A stretch of 9,044 nucleotides of DNA, from positions 1-9,044 of the forward strand of contig JAFYET010000347.1 in NCBI GenBank assembly GCA_017544125.1, in the 5' to 3' direction. Shown here piece after piece: positions 1-5,759 of the stretch; position 1 is the first letter of the stretch, and each line of letters starts with the position of its first letter. This stretch comes from Ruminococcus sp. Lineage in GTDB: Bacteria > Bacillota > Clostridia > Oscillospirales > Ruminococcaceae. The notes under the pieces were generated by a model. The model was not told the DNA's origin. It ran no database searches and was given only the letters and a program-made list of their open reading frames with translations. A program made the position numbers and the translations under genes.

Positions 1-786
1 ATTGTCATGCTGCTGCTCATTGTTGTTGTAGTTGTTGTTATTGTAGTTGCTGCTGCCGGAAGAAGGAGCTGTGTAGCTTATCCAGTCATACTGAGCTGTA
101 AGGGGAGCTCTGCCGTTATAGTGTTTTAACCACTCGTCAACGCCTTTGCCGTTCCATACGTTCATCATTATCCTGCCGGGGGTGGTGGGAATGTTGTTGT
201 ATGCTGTGTAAACAGCCTTCTTGTCAACATACCAGGTGATGTGTGTGCTGTCCCAGTAGAAGCCGTACTGGTGGAATGACTGTGATGCGTCAAAGCCTAA
301 GTTGTAAACATACTCATGGTTGCCCTGACCACGGGTGTAGTAGTTGAACTGCACCTGATTTGTGTTCTTGCCTAAGAACTCGATGTCTATCTCGTCCCAT
401 ACAGTGCCGTCAGAGGGGCCTGTGTAGGTGAAGAACGAGCTTACAACGCCGTCGTTCTTGATAGGCTTCATTGATACGTCATACATACCGTAGCCGAATG
501 CCTGTGTTGTGCGGTACTCTGCGCCCTTGTAGCCCTGCCAGCTGTTGCCGGTTATCGAGAGGTTCATCTTGCCGCCCGAGAACTGAACATTGTCCTTGCT
601 CCAGGTGCAGTCAAACATTCCGCCGTTTGACCAGCCGTCCGATGCCTCCATCTTGCCCCAGTCATAGCTGTCAAAGCCTGTGCCGAAGTAGCTGCCGCTG
701 AACTTGCTTACAGCTGATGTGGGCATTACCAGGCTCAGTGACATTGCTGCCGCTGCCAGTGCGCCGATTAGTCTTCTGAGTTTCAT
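1..786 (-). CDS. Secreted GH16 lichenase (endo-beta-1,3-1,4-glucanase), 3' end outside window
   Basis: Hydrolyses beta-1,4 bonds next to beta-1,3 bonds in mixed-linkage glucans such as lichenan and cereal beta-glucan; acts outside the cell. The ATG at 786 is preceded by AGGAGG (796-801) with a 9-nt spacer. Residues 1-25 are a Sec signal peptide (MKLRR, then an Ala/Leu core, probable cleavage after TSA). The rest follows the Bacillus lichenase core closely: [19 protein letters not shown], the stretch [13 protein letters not shown], and [10 protein letters not shown] with E132 as nucleophile, D134, and E136 as acid/base. GFDAS, WYVD and [11 protein letters not shown] follow. The catalytic domain ends near residue 240. 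Residues 243-262 are a Ser/Asn/Gln linker ([20 protein letters not shown]) that runs off the window, so another module, such as a dockerin or carbohydrate-binding domain, probably follows; that is inference. It resembles licB/bglS products. No frameshift is seen. Its long leader holds a large inverted repeat. Confidence 0.95.
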   Translation of the reverse strand, partial: MKLRRLIGALAAAAMSLSLVMPTSAVSKFSGSYFGTGFDSYDWGKMEASDGWSNGGMFDCTWSKDNVQFSGGKMNLSITGNSWQGYKGAEYRTTQAFGYGMYDVSMKPIKNDGVVSSFFTYTGPSDGTVWDEIDIEFLGKNTNQVQFNYYTRGQGNHEYVYNLGFDASQSFHQYGFYWDSTHITWYVDKKAVYTAYNNIPTTPGRIMMNVWNGKGVDEWLKHYNGRAPLTAQYDWISYTAPSSGSSNYNNNNYNNNEQQHDN

Positions 787-809
787 TTCACATTACCTCC
801 TGTTTCATC

Positions 810-943
810 GGCTGCCGGTGCGGGATAACATCCGGAATAGAAAGCTTTCAAGCAAGGTCGCTGCTTACTGCTAAGTGCCCCAAAAACCTTCTGCGTCTGT
901 CAGCGGATACCCCGTTTCCGACTGATAGCCCGCACCGGCAGCC
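810..943 (-). ncRNA. Structured leader RNA candidate upstream of the GH16 gene
   Basis: Positions 810-824 and 929-943 are perfect 15-nt reverse complements (GGCTGCCGGTGCGGG and its partner), closing a 104-nt interior. Read on the minus strand, the interior holds a hairpin TCAG-T-CGG / CCG-CTGA (900-925, one bulged base, 11-nt loop containing ACGGGGT), a short CTTA-GCAG-TAAG hairpin (864-875) and a GAAAGCTTTC palindrome (840-849). The basal stem ends about 24 nt before the start codon, just upstream of the Shine-Dalgarno. The element lies between the promoter at 1014 and the gene, so it should be transcribed as 5' leader. I compared it by eye with c-di-GMP, cobalamin, SAM, THF, glycine, purine and guanidine riboswitches and could not assign it. 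It could be a cis-regulator, an mRNA-stability structure or a small mobile element with terminal inverted repeats. No target-site duplication is visible. Confidence 0.5.
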
Positions 944-1013
944 TTTGTTTTATGCGCTTTATGCACATATTCTTTTAAACTCGTAGAGGAAACTTGTTCC
1001 TTCTGACAAGCAC

Positions 1014-1022
1014 ATTATAGCA
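1014..1022 (-). promoter_or_regulatory. Extended -10 promoter for the GH16 gene
   Basis: The minus strand reads TGCTATAAT, a perfect extended -10 box. No good -35 lies at 16-18 bp (ATATTT at 17), which the TGn extension may offset. Transcription would start near 1007, giving a leader of about 220 nt that contains the structured element at 810-943. A CTTGT/ACAAG hairpin (993-1010) overlaps the predicted start. The remaining 1023-1130 is AT-rich and shows nothing else. Confidence 0.6.
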
Positions 1023-1135
1023 GATGAAAAGCTCAAAAATATATCAACATCATATTTTTAATTTCATAATTTTAATGAAAGCATATTTTATCTTCTCTTT
1101 ATCCTCGGAAATTACATATTTTGTTTACCAAAAGA

Positions 1136-1174
1136 AACAAAAAGCACGCCGCCCTCGCTGTGAGAGCGCCGTGC
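1136..1174 (-). terminator. Rho-independent terminator after the SFPD-repeat gene
   Basis: On the minus strand, GCACG-G-CGCTCTC, a 5-nt loop, then GAGGGCG-G-CGTGC forms a stem of 12 pairs with one G-G mismatch (1144-1174). It is followed directly by TTTTTGTTTC. It lies 19 nt past the stop of the 78-residue gene and ends the two-gene transcript before the GH16 promoter. Confidence 0.85.
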
Positions 1175-1192
1175 CGTAAAATGCGTCATTTT

Positions 1193-1429
1193 TCACTCAA
1201 AATATATCTCAAAATCACCGAATGCCGTGACCTTTCTGAGCTTCACATCAGGGAAAGATGTTACCTCCTGATACTTTATCTTTGTCACCGAGAACGAGCT
1301 GCTGTCAGCCTGTTTTATCTCATAATCCGGGAAGCTGTCAACAAACTGCACCTTGATATCGGGGAATGAGCTTACCCGCTCGAATGTCACCTTGCTGCCC
1401 TTGTACCTTGCAAGATCTTCCTTTGTCAT
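1193..1429 (-). CDS. Small SFPD-repeat protein, 78 aa
   Basis: Function unknown. After MTKEDLARYKGSKVTFE, the whole protein is about five degenerate 11-13-residue repeats of the type V-x-S-F-P-D-x-x-V: RVSSFPDIKVQ, FVDSFPDYEIK, QADSSSFSVTKIK, YQEVTSFPDVKLR and KVTAFGDFEIYFE. The alternation of hydrophobic residues with a tight Ser-Phe-Pro-Asp turn suggests stacked short beta strands (a beta-roll or solenoid); that is inference. Similar SFPD repeats occur in uncharacterised bacterial proteins. It has no signal peptide, membrane segment, cysteine or catalytic motif. The ATG at 1429 has AAAGGAGG 7 nt upstream. It starts 13 nt after the stop of the lipoprotein gene, is probably translated from the same mRNA, and is followed by a terminator, so it is the last gene of that unit. 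The good ribosome site, repeat conservation and operon position argue for a real gene. Confidence 0.8.
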   Translation of the reverse strand: MTKEDLARYKGSKVTFERVSSFPDIKVQFVDSFPDYEIKQADSSSFSVTKIKYQEVTSFPDVKLRKVTAFGDFEIYFE

Positions 1430-1442
1430 AGATACTCCTCCT

Positions 1443-2627
1443 TTACCTGTTCATAAGCTGCTCAATAAGCGCTATCCTGTCGGGGTTGCCTGCCGATGAG
1501 GCATTGTATGCAAACAGCACGTCCGTCGCCCCGACTTTCTTTATAAAGTCAATGGTGTTTGTCTCAAAGAACCTGTGGTCGATGACGTATATCTTCGAGA
1601 ATGACTGCGTCAGGAAGGGTGTCAGGGCATTGCCGTAGCTGTCCTTTGATAGAACAAGCACCCTGTCGTTCTTTACCCCCGTCTCTATCTCGGCTATGGT
1701 GTCGTCAGTGCCGAGGACTACCGTGTAGCTTGCGTCTGTGCCGTTGTCTTCAAAGAACAGCCTGCTCTCGACCCCGTTGTTAAACGAGCGGTCGTAGTAT
1801 TTTACTTTCAGCTTGTCTACGTTTGCCGGCTTGTAGTATGTAAAATCATCGGGGTATTCAGCAAGCGAGGTTATGTTTGAAACGTAGTAGAAGCCGCCTA
1901 AAAACCCGTGCCGCTCCACCGCCTCGTATGTGTCGAGCAGCGGGAAATCCACCCCCGCCTCCTCTGCAAAAACCTTTGATGCGTAGTATGCCGCCAAAGG
2001 CTGCCAGTGGAAGTCGGTGCGTGAGTAGAGGTACTCTGCCTTGTGCTTTTTGAGTATGCCGTTTATAAGCACGCCCTTGCTGTTTTTGAGGTTTGAGTAT
2101 ATCTCCTGTGTGCATACCGTCTGGTCAAGGCTGTCTTTTGCAAGCTCCTCGGGGCAGTAAAGCTCGGTCGCTGTGGGTATTACCATAAGATATACCTGCA
2201 CGCCCTTGCCTGCTTTCTTTGCAAACTTGTCAACGCTGCCTGCAAGGTACGCCCCCGTGTCGCTGCTGTAAAAATACTGCTCCATAGCCCGCATCTGCGG
2301 CGTTCCCGAGTAGGCGAGAATGCAGCCGTTAACATAGTCGTATTTCTGCTTTTCGGGGGCTTTGGTGGTGGTCATCTCCACGCCCGTGTCTTCTGACAGG
2401 GGAGGGGCGGTGGTGGTCGTTGTGGTGGTGGTAGTCTCGGGCGGGGCAGTTGTCACCTTTTCGGTTTCAGTTTCGGTATCGGGGCTGCTGCTCTCGGGCG
2501 CTTTTGTAGCCTTTTCTGTCTGCTCGTCTGACACCTGCGGTACAGACGAAGCCTCATTTTTCGGCACGCTGCTCCCGCACCCGCACAAAAGCACCGCCGC
2601 CGCTGCGATCATCAAGCTCTTTCTCAT
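1443..2627 (-). CDS. DHHW-family / AlgX-AlgJ-like lipoprotein (putative polysaccharide O-acyltransferase), 394 aa
   Basis: Likely a surface SGNH-like acyl esterase/transferase. Relatives (DHHW proteins, AlgJ/AlgX) work with MBOAT proteins to O-acetylate exported or wall polysaccharides. Residues 1-17 are a lipoprotein signal peptide (MRKSLMIAAAAVLLCGC) with lipobox LCGC and lipidated Cys17. Residues 21-95 form a Ser/Thr/Pro/Glu linker with nine consecutive Thr (65-73). The catalytic domain covers about 97-394. It contains RTDFHW (D205, H207, a DHHW variant with Phe) and VLVLSKDSYGNAL with the probable nucleophile S330, giving a Ser-His-Asp set. IYVIDHRFF follows, as is usual in the family. 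An in-frame ATG at 2696 would add 23 residues, but it lies inside the -35 box, upstream of the transcription start. The ATG at 2627 has GGGGGA upstream and gives a proper signal peptide. No MBOAT partner is in the window. Substrate and acyl group are unknown. Confidence 0.85.
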   Translation of the reverse strand: MRKSLMIAAAAVLLCGCGSSVPKNEASSVPQVSDEQTEKATKAPESSSPDTETETEKVTTAPPETTTTTTTTTAPPLSEDTGVEMTTTKAPEKQKYDYVNGCILAYSGTPQMRAMEQYFYSSDTGAYLAGSVDKFAKKAGKGVQVYLMVIPTATELYCPEELAKDSLDQTVCTQEIYSNLKNSKGVLINGILKKHKAEYLYSRTDFHWQPLAAYYASKVFAEEAGVDFPLLDTYEAVERHGFLGGFYYVSNITSLAEYPDDFTYYKPANVDKLKVKYYDRSFNNGVESRLFFEDNGTDASYTVVLGTDDTIAEIETGVKNDRVLVLSKDSYGNALTPFLTQSFSKIYVIDHRFFETNTIDFIKKVGATDVLFAYNASSAGNPDRIALIEQLMNR

Positions 2628-2667
2628 AGCAAGATCCCCCATATATCCCAAGAATATTGTTTTTATA

Positions 2668-2696
2668 ATTATACCCCAAAGCAGGGAAGATGTCAA
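2668..2696 (-). promoter_or_regulatory. Consensus sigma-A promoter of the lipoprotein / SFPD unit
   Basis: The minus strand has TTGACA (2691-2696), a 17-bp spacer and TATAAT (2668-2673), a perfect housekeeping consensus. The start is expected near 2661, leaving a leader of about 34 nt. This fixes the lipoprotein start at 2627. The -35 box is only about 7 bp from the left arm of the palindromic repeat element. Confidence 0.85.
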
Positions 2697-2703
2697 TATT
2701 TAC

Positions 2704-2926
2704 AATGCATAATGCATAATGTATAATGCATAATGCATAATTATTGTGTATTGTATTATCCGCTGCGGCGGCTAATTAACAATACATAGTTTTATGGCAT
2801 AGCCGTTTCATGCACTCTCACAATTTCTAATTACTAATTAACAATTAGCGGCGCAGCCGCTTTTATAATCCGTCCTGCGCAGCAGGACACCTCAATTATG
2901 CATTATGCATTATGCATTATGCATTA
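2704..2926. repeat. Palindromic element with TGCATAA-heptad arms and GC triloop hairpins (copy 1)
   Basis: The left arm has five tandem GCATAAT heptads (2707-2741, one reading GTATAAT). The right arm has four complementary ATTATGC heptads (2895-2922), so the ends form an inverted repeat of more than 30 bp. Inside are a CCGC/GCGG mini-hairpin (2760-2771), a 12-bp direct repeat CTAATTAACAAT (2772-2783 and 2834-2845), and two perfect hairpins with the same triloop: AGCGGC-GCA-GCCGCT (2847-2861) and GTCCTGC-GCA-GCAGGAC (2872-2888). The first is followed by TTTTAT and could act as a weak plus-strand terminator. No transposase is present. The size and ends resemble a MITE or REP-like element. A related element lies at 5760-5886. 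Confidence 0.75.
2847..2888 (+). other. Pair of perfect hairpins with GCA triloops inside copy 1
   Basis: Stem AGCGGC/GCCGCT (6 bp) and stem GTCCTGC/GCAGGAC (7 bp) share the loop GCA but no stem sequence. A T-rich tract (2861-2866) follows the first. The hairpin ATCGCC-GCA-GGCGAT at 5826-5840 in the second element has the same loop with yet another stem. Confidence 0.7.
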
Positions 2927-3193
2927 AATAACCCCGCCTATGGCATAACGCCACGGGCAGGGGAAGCATTCTGTACGGCAAGCCGGTCAATGACGAGCTC
3001 GTTCACCTCATCTTAAATACCCAATTAAAAGTAAGTCATTTCCCCCTCCCATAGAGGGGGTTCGGTGAATGAACGCTTGCCGTTTTTTTATCAGGCTATC
3101 TTGTGACTTGCTCGCCCCGAGGGGGTTTATCCAAAGGCAGGTCTGCACTTCGCAGAACGCTGCCCCATAATAAATAACCACATAAAAGTATGT

Positions 3194-3258
3194 CACATAT
3201 ACCGGGATCGAACCGACCCCTCGGGGATAACGCCTGAGGTCTGCCAAGCTATGCCGCA
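3194..3258 (-). pseudogene. tRNA-like fragment (decayed tRNA or attachment-site remnant)
   Basis: On the minus strand, GTCGG-TTCGATC-CCGGT (3201-3217) folds as a standard T-arm with the conserved TTCGA loop. Just upstream is a 7-bp stem with one A-C mismatch and a 7-nt loop (3219-3239), placed like an anticodon arm. Upstream of that, TAGCTTGGCAGA resembles a shortened D-arm. The acceptor stem does not pair (TGCGGCA against ATATGTG), loop position 33 is not U, and there is no CCA. A functional tRNA is unlikely. It may be a tRNA relic or a chance resemblance. Confidence 0.3.
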
Positions 3259-3370
3259 GCCGGGCTTTGCCCTGCGAGGAATTCCGTGTTAAAAGTATGC
3301 TGCGAAAATGCAGGGAAAACGCTTGGCTATAGATATGCAGGCAATAAGGCAGCTTGCTGCGGCGCTCGAC

Positions 3371-3416
3371 CCGGTGCCCTTGCCCCGTTTTACCGGAGCA
3401 CGGCGTTTCCGTCGTG
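3371..3416 (-). other. Adjacent hairpins, one with a GAAA tetraloop
   Basis: The minus strand reads CACGACG-GAAA-CGCCGTG (3399-3416; 6 of 7 pairs, one A-C mismatch, GNRA loop). CCGGT...ACCGG (3371-3396, 16-nt loop) follows almost at once. The arrangement resembles folded RNA, but no promoter or known RNA family was recognised. Confidence 0.3.
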
Positions 3417-3471
3417 ACGTGATCAAAAGTATGCTGCCGGATAAGAGCGCTCGCAACGCCTGCATATAGAT

Positions 3472-3512
3472 GTAAGAGATCAGAGGTAAGAAGTCAGAAC
3501 GCCTTTGGCGTT
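3472..3512. repeat. Short direct repeat plus AACGCC-TTT-GGCGTT hairpin
   Basis: GTAAGAGATCAGAG is followed by the imperfect copy GTAAGAAGTCAGA, then a perfect 6-bp hairpin with a TTT loop (3498-3512). This lies 4 nt past the stop of the TerD-domain gene. Its layout, AT-rich tandem arm plus triloop hairpin, recalls the elements at 2704 and 5760. It may serve as a weak 3' end for the minus-strand gene, but no U-tract follows. Confidence 0.5.
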
Positions 3513-3516
3513 ATTT

Positions 3517-5526
3517 CTAACCCATAAAGAAGTTATTGTCTATCAGGCTGACTTCTTTTTTATCTGAGGGCTTGCCCATGACAAGCACTACGTCAGCCTC
3601 TTCACGGGTGTCTACCCTTGTCGCCCACTGACCCTTGAACAGCACTTTCAGATACTTGTCAAGCGAGAAAGCGTTGTTTCGTTTGTACTGGTCGTAGTAG
3701 GAGTAGTTGTTGTTTTTGGTCGCTACGCCGTCAAAGACTATCACCCTGTTCTGAACGTCAACATAGCCGTAGTTGAGCATACGGTACTTGCCCTTTAGGT
3801 AGCGGGTGAAAAAGCAGTTCTTGGGGTCGTAGAGGGCGACCTCCTCGCCTATCTCGTTTACCGCCATAACGCCCACAAAGCACTCATCTATCTCGGCAAA
3901 GGTCTCATAGCCTGCATAGAGGTGAATGTTGGCAGCAAGGTAGTTGACCGAGCTTGCCGCCTTTTCAAGGTCAATGTCAAAATACTCAGCAGCGTCGCTG
4001 TGGGTTATGTCGCCGCTGAATACTATCTCGTCGGTCTTGTACTTTGAGTTCCAGCCGACGTTTATGGGGCTGCCGTCAAGCGCCTTGGCAGCGCCGTGCA
4101 GGTCTACGTCAACACGCTGAGTGTCGTTCCAGTATATAAAGAAGCGTATGCGCTTTATGTCTGCGGGTATCTTGTATGCAAGCCCTGAGCGTATGTAGCC
4201 GCCCTCGCTTGACTTGTCGGTTATGCGCACTGTTGACTGGTCAAGGTCAAACTCGCCCTCGTCAACATACACCTTCTTGCCGCGAATGGGGGTGTTGCAC
4301 GCCATAAAGCGGCGCATGAGCAGCTGGTTTATCATAATGCTGAGTATCATCGCTTCGTTGAAGCGCTCATCGCTCTCCCACATCTCAGCAGGGCGCTCAA
4401 AGTGCGATGCAAGGCTCACAAGCGTCTGGATCTTCAGCTGCGGTGCCTTTTCAAACATCACCTTATATATAAGGTCTGCCTTGTAGCCGTTTCTGAGCAG
4501 ATAGGTCAGGTGCCTGAGCATTATGCCGGGGCGCTGTGAGTAGTAGCCGATAGCCTCGGGGCTTTTTACCGACACAAGGTACTTAGCCCTTGACTCCCAT
4601 GAGCGCAGGTCGCCGTTTCTGAAAGAAGCAACAGCGTCCTTATGCTCCTTGCTGCGGGAATACGAGTTAAAGTCTATGAATTTGAGCATAAGTATAGTTC
4701 TCTCGCCCTTTTTGTTTGAGAGAATGAGGTTTGCCTTGAAGTCCTCTATGGGGTAGCTTTCAAGCAGCTTGACTATAAGGCGCTTTTGCGATGTCCTGAA
4801 ATGGAAGCGTGCCCTTGTGAGGGCATAGTCCATGCACTTCCATACATCGCCCGTGTGCTGGCATACTGCGTGCAAAGATGCCAGCTTTCTGTCGCTGTCA
4901 AGCTCTTGTGATGTGAATATAGTATTGAAAACATCAAGCAGGTTTTGCTTGAATGTCACCGTCACGCTGCTTATCTGCCCGGGGGTCAGGTTCTTTAGGC
5001 ACTCGAGTATCATCAGCCTTTCCTTATCGTCCATACGCTCGGTCTTTGAGAGTATCTTCTTATAAGGGGCTGTGAACTTGTCCTTAACATCAATGAGTGC
5101 CAGCACCTTGGCGTTTAGCAGCGCAGGGTTCTCGGCGGTCTTTTCGGTCTTTGCGGCCTCGGGCAGCCAGCCCTTTGACACCCTCTGCCCCGTAAAGCTC
5201 TCGATGCCGTATGTCGAGAGGTAGTGGAGCATCTGGTGGAAGCGGAATGTCGCCTCGCCCATCGCCATTACCTGATTCGGGAAATCGGGGTACATGGGGT
5301 CTGCCTTGACATCGCCTATATACTCACGCACACGGCTGACAAAGCCCTCGCAGCTGTCAGAGCAGGCGAGCGCCGCTATATCCTTCGGGGACAGAGTGTA
5401 CCCGAGGTTTATAAGCTCCTCGTTTACGGTCATAGCCTTAACGAGCGAGTCGTCTGTCGGCTCACCGCTGCCGGGAATTATCGAAACGAGCCTGAGCTCA
5501 GAAAACAAAAGCTGATCGTAATTCAT
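3517..5526 (-). CDS. TerD-like domain protein resembling the MXAN_6230/SCO0854 family, RING-less, 669 aa
   Basis: Function unknown; probably cytoplasmic, with no signal peptide or membrane segment. Residues 1-400 are mostly helical and include RPGIMLRHLTYLLRNGY, a segment resembling the repeat-like middle of MXAN_6230/SCO0854 proteins. Residues about 415-580 resemble TerD/stress-response domains: VYVDEG, RIRFFIYWNDTQRVDVDLHG, FSGDITHSDAAEYFDIDLE and FAEIDECFVGVM. The acidic positions fit the calcium-binding character known for TerD, which is inference here. A C-terminal part of about 90 residues (KYRMLNYGYVDVQNRVIVF onwards) is not recognised. The named family usually starts with a RING finger; no paired Cys/His metal ligands are seen here. 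The ATG at 5526 has GGAGGG 8 nt upstream and is preferred over the in-frame ATG at 5556, which lacks such a site. It is transcribed alone, divergently from the kinase. Confidence 0.75.
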   Translation of the reverse strand: MNYDQLLFSELRLVSIIPGSGEPTDDSLVKAMTVNEELINLGYTLSPKDIAALACSDSCEGFVSRVREYIGDVKADPMYPDFPNQVMAMGEATFRFHQMLHYLSTYGIESFTGQRVSKGWLPEAAKTEKTAENPALLNAKVLALIDVKDKFTAPYKKILSKTERMDDKERLMILECLKNLTPGQISSVTVTFKQNLLDVFNTIFTSQELDSDRKLASLHAVCQHTGDVWKCMDYALTRARFHFRTSQKRLIVKLLESYPIEDFKANLILSNKKGERTILMLKFIDFNSYSRSKEHKDAVASFRNGDLRSWESRAKYLVSVKSPEAIGYYSQRPGIMLRHLTYLLRNGYKADLIYKVMFEKAPQLKIQTLVSLASHFERPAEMWESDERFNEAMILSIMINQLLMRRFMACNTPIRGKKVYVDEGEFDLDQSTVRITDKSSEGGYIRSGLAYKIPADIKRIRFFIYWNDTQRVDVDLHGAAKALDGSPINVGWNSKYKTDEIVFSGDITHSDAAEYFDIDLEKAASSVNYLAANIHLYAGYETFAEIDECFVGVMAVNEIGEEVALYDPKNCFFTRYLKGKYRMLNYGYVDVQNRVIVFDGVATKNNNYSYYDQYKRNNAFSLDKYLKVLFKGQWATRVDTREEADVVLVMGKPSDKKEVSLIDNNFFMG

Positions 5527-5572
5527 ATTCTTATCCCTCCATATCTTAATGATCATTCATTCGTTTATAGGG

Positions 5573-5589
5573 CACCCTTATTTTGGGTG
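5573..5589 (-). other. Hairpin at the predicted 5' end of the TerD-gene mRNA
   Basis: CACCC and GGGTG pair around a 7-nt AT-rich loop. Transcription is expected to start near 5591, so the mRNA would begin almost directly with this hairpin, a position known to protect transcripts in Firmicutes. An AATGATCATT palindrome lies further downstream, at about 5549-5558. Confidence 0.45.
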
Positions 5590-5597
5590 AGTATTTC

Positions 5598-5626
5598 AAT
5601 ATACCACAAATCGGAAAAGTTGTCAA
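5598..5626 (-). promoter_or_regulatory. Promoter of the TerD-domain gene
   Basis: The minus strand has TTGACA (5621-5626), a 17-bp spacer and TATATT (5598-5603). The start is expected near 5591, with a leader of about 65 nt. It is divergent from the kinase promoter, with about 80 bp between their -35 boxes. Confidence 0.8.
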
Positions 5627-5708
5627 CGATTTGTTGCAAAGTTTACATATTGTTCATAATATACGCCGTCAGACACTCAAAAATCGCTTTTTTAGCCTGC
5701 GGAAAATA

Positions 5709-5737
5709 TTGATTTTATTTTAATAATGTGTTATAAT
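5709..5737 (+). promoter_or_regulatory. Promoter of the hybrid sensor kinase gene
   Basis: TTGATT (5709-5714), a 17-bp spacer and TATAAT (5732-5737), with an extended TGT directly before the -10. The start is expected near 5744. The roughly 158-nt leader is almost wholly the repeat element at 5760-5886. Confidence 0.8.
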
Positions 5738-5759
5738 GGTGTATAGGTATAGCTTTATG

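Larger units (their letters stand above)
3027..3462 (+). repeat. Four dispersed copies of a two-part motif AAAAGTAtG ... AACGCyTG
   Basis: First halves lie at 3027-3035 (AAAAGTAAG), 3184-3192, 3291-3299 and 3425-3433 (all AAAAGTATG). Second halves lie at 3072-3079, 3229-3236, 3318-3325 and 3455-3462 (AACGCTTG or AACGCCTG). Offsets within a copy are 45, 45, 27 and 30 nt, all multiples of three. The DNA between the halves is not conserved. No function is recognised. It could be a decayed repeat family or binding sites. Confidence 0.4.
2927..3516. other. Non-coding, repeat-rich intergenic stretch
   Basis: No open frame here has a ribosome site, family resemblance or coding-like composition. It contains a CCCCCTC/GAGGGGG hairpin (3042-3060), four copies of AAAAGTAtG each paired with a downstream AACGCyTG, a tRNA-like fragment (3194-3258), a CGCA-GGGC/GCCC-TGCG hairpin (3255-3276), a group of minus-strand hairpins (3371-3416) and a hairpin repeat at the 3' end of the TerD gene. 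Base composition shifts between GC-rich and AT-rich blocks, as expected of accumulated repeat debris or of unrecognised RNA. Confidence 0.6.

Noticed and set aside
471..701. 76-residue plus-strand reading frame
   Set aside because: It is the antisense shadow of the GH16 coding region, with Cys/Ser/Arg-rich composition and no ribosome site.
787..1006. c-di-GMP-II or another known riboswitch in the lichenase leader
   Set aside because: Short stretches (GGAAAC, GGGCACTT, CGACC-TGCT) recall the c-di-GMP-II aptamer, but the required P1 pairing around GGAAA is absent and the closing stem lies elsewhere. No other class I know fits.
1858..2115. 85-residue minus-strand reading frame
   Set aside because: It lies inside the DHHW lipoprotein gene in another frame and has Gly/Arg-rich low-complexity composition.
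2362..2712. 116-residue plus-strand frame with a poly-Val run
   Set aside because: The Val run is the complement of the poly-Thr linker codons of the lipoprotein gene on the other strand.
2704..2926. CRISPR array
   Set aside because: The heptads are contiguous 7-bp tandem units without spacers, the arms are inverted, and no cas gene is nearby.
2941..3053. Plus-strand frame reading GRGSILYGKPVNDELVHLILN
   Set aside because: It looks faintly protein-like and could be a coding relic, but it has no start, ribosome site or recognisable family, and it ends at a TAG inside a hairpin.
3008..3247. 79-residue minus-strand frame in the intergenic gap
   Set aside because: It runs through the hairpin, the motif copies and the tRNA-like segment, has no Shine-Dalgarno and resembles no family I know.
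5224..5712. 162-residue plus-strand frame
   Set aside because: It is antisense to the start of the TerD-domain gene and runs across both divergent promoters without its own ribosome site.
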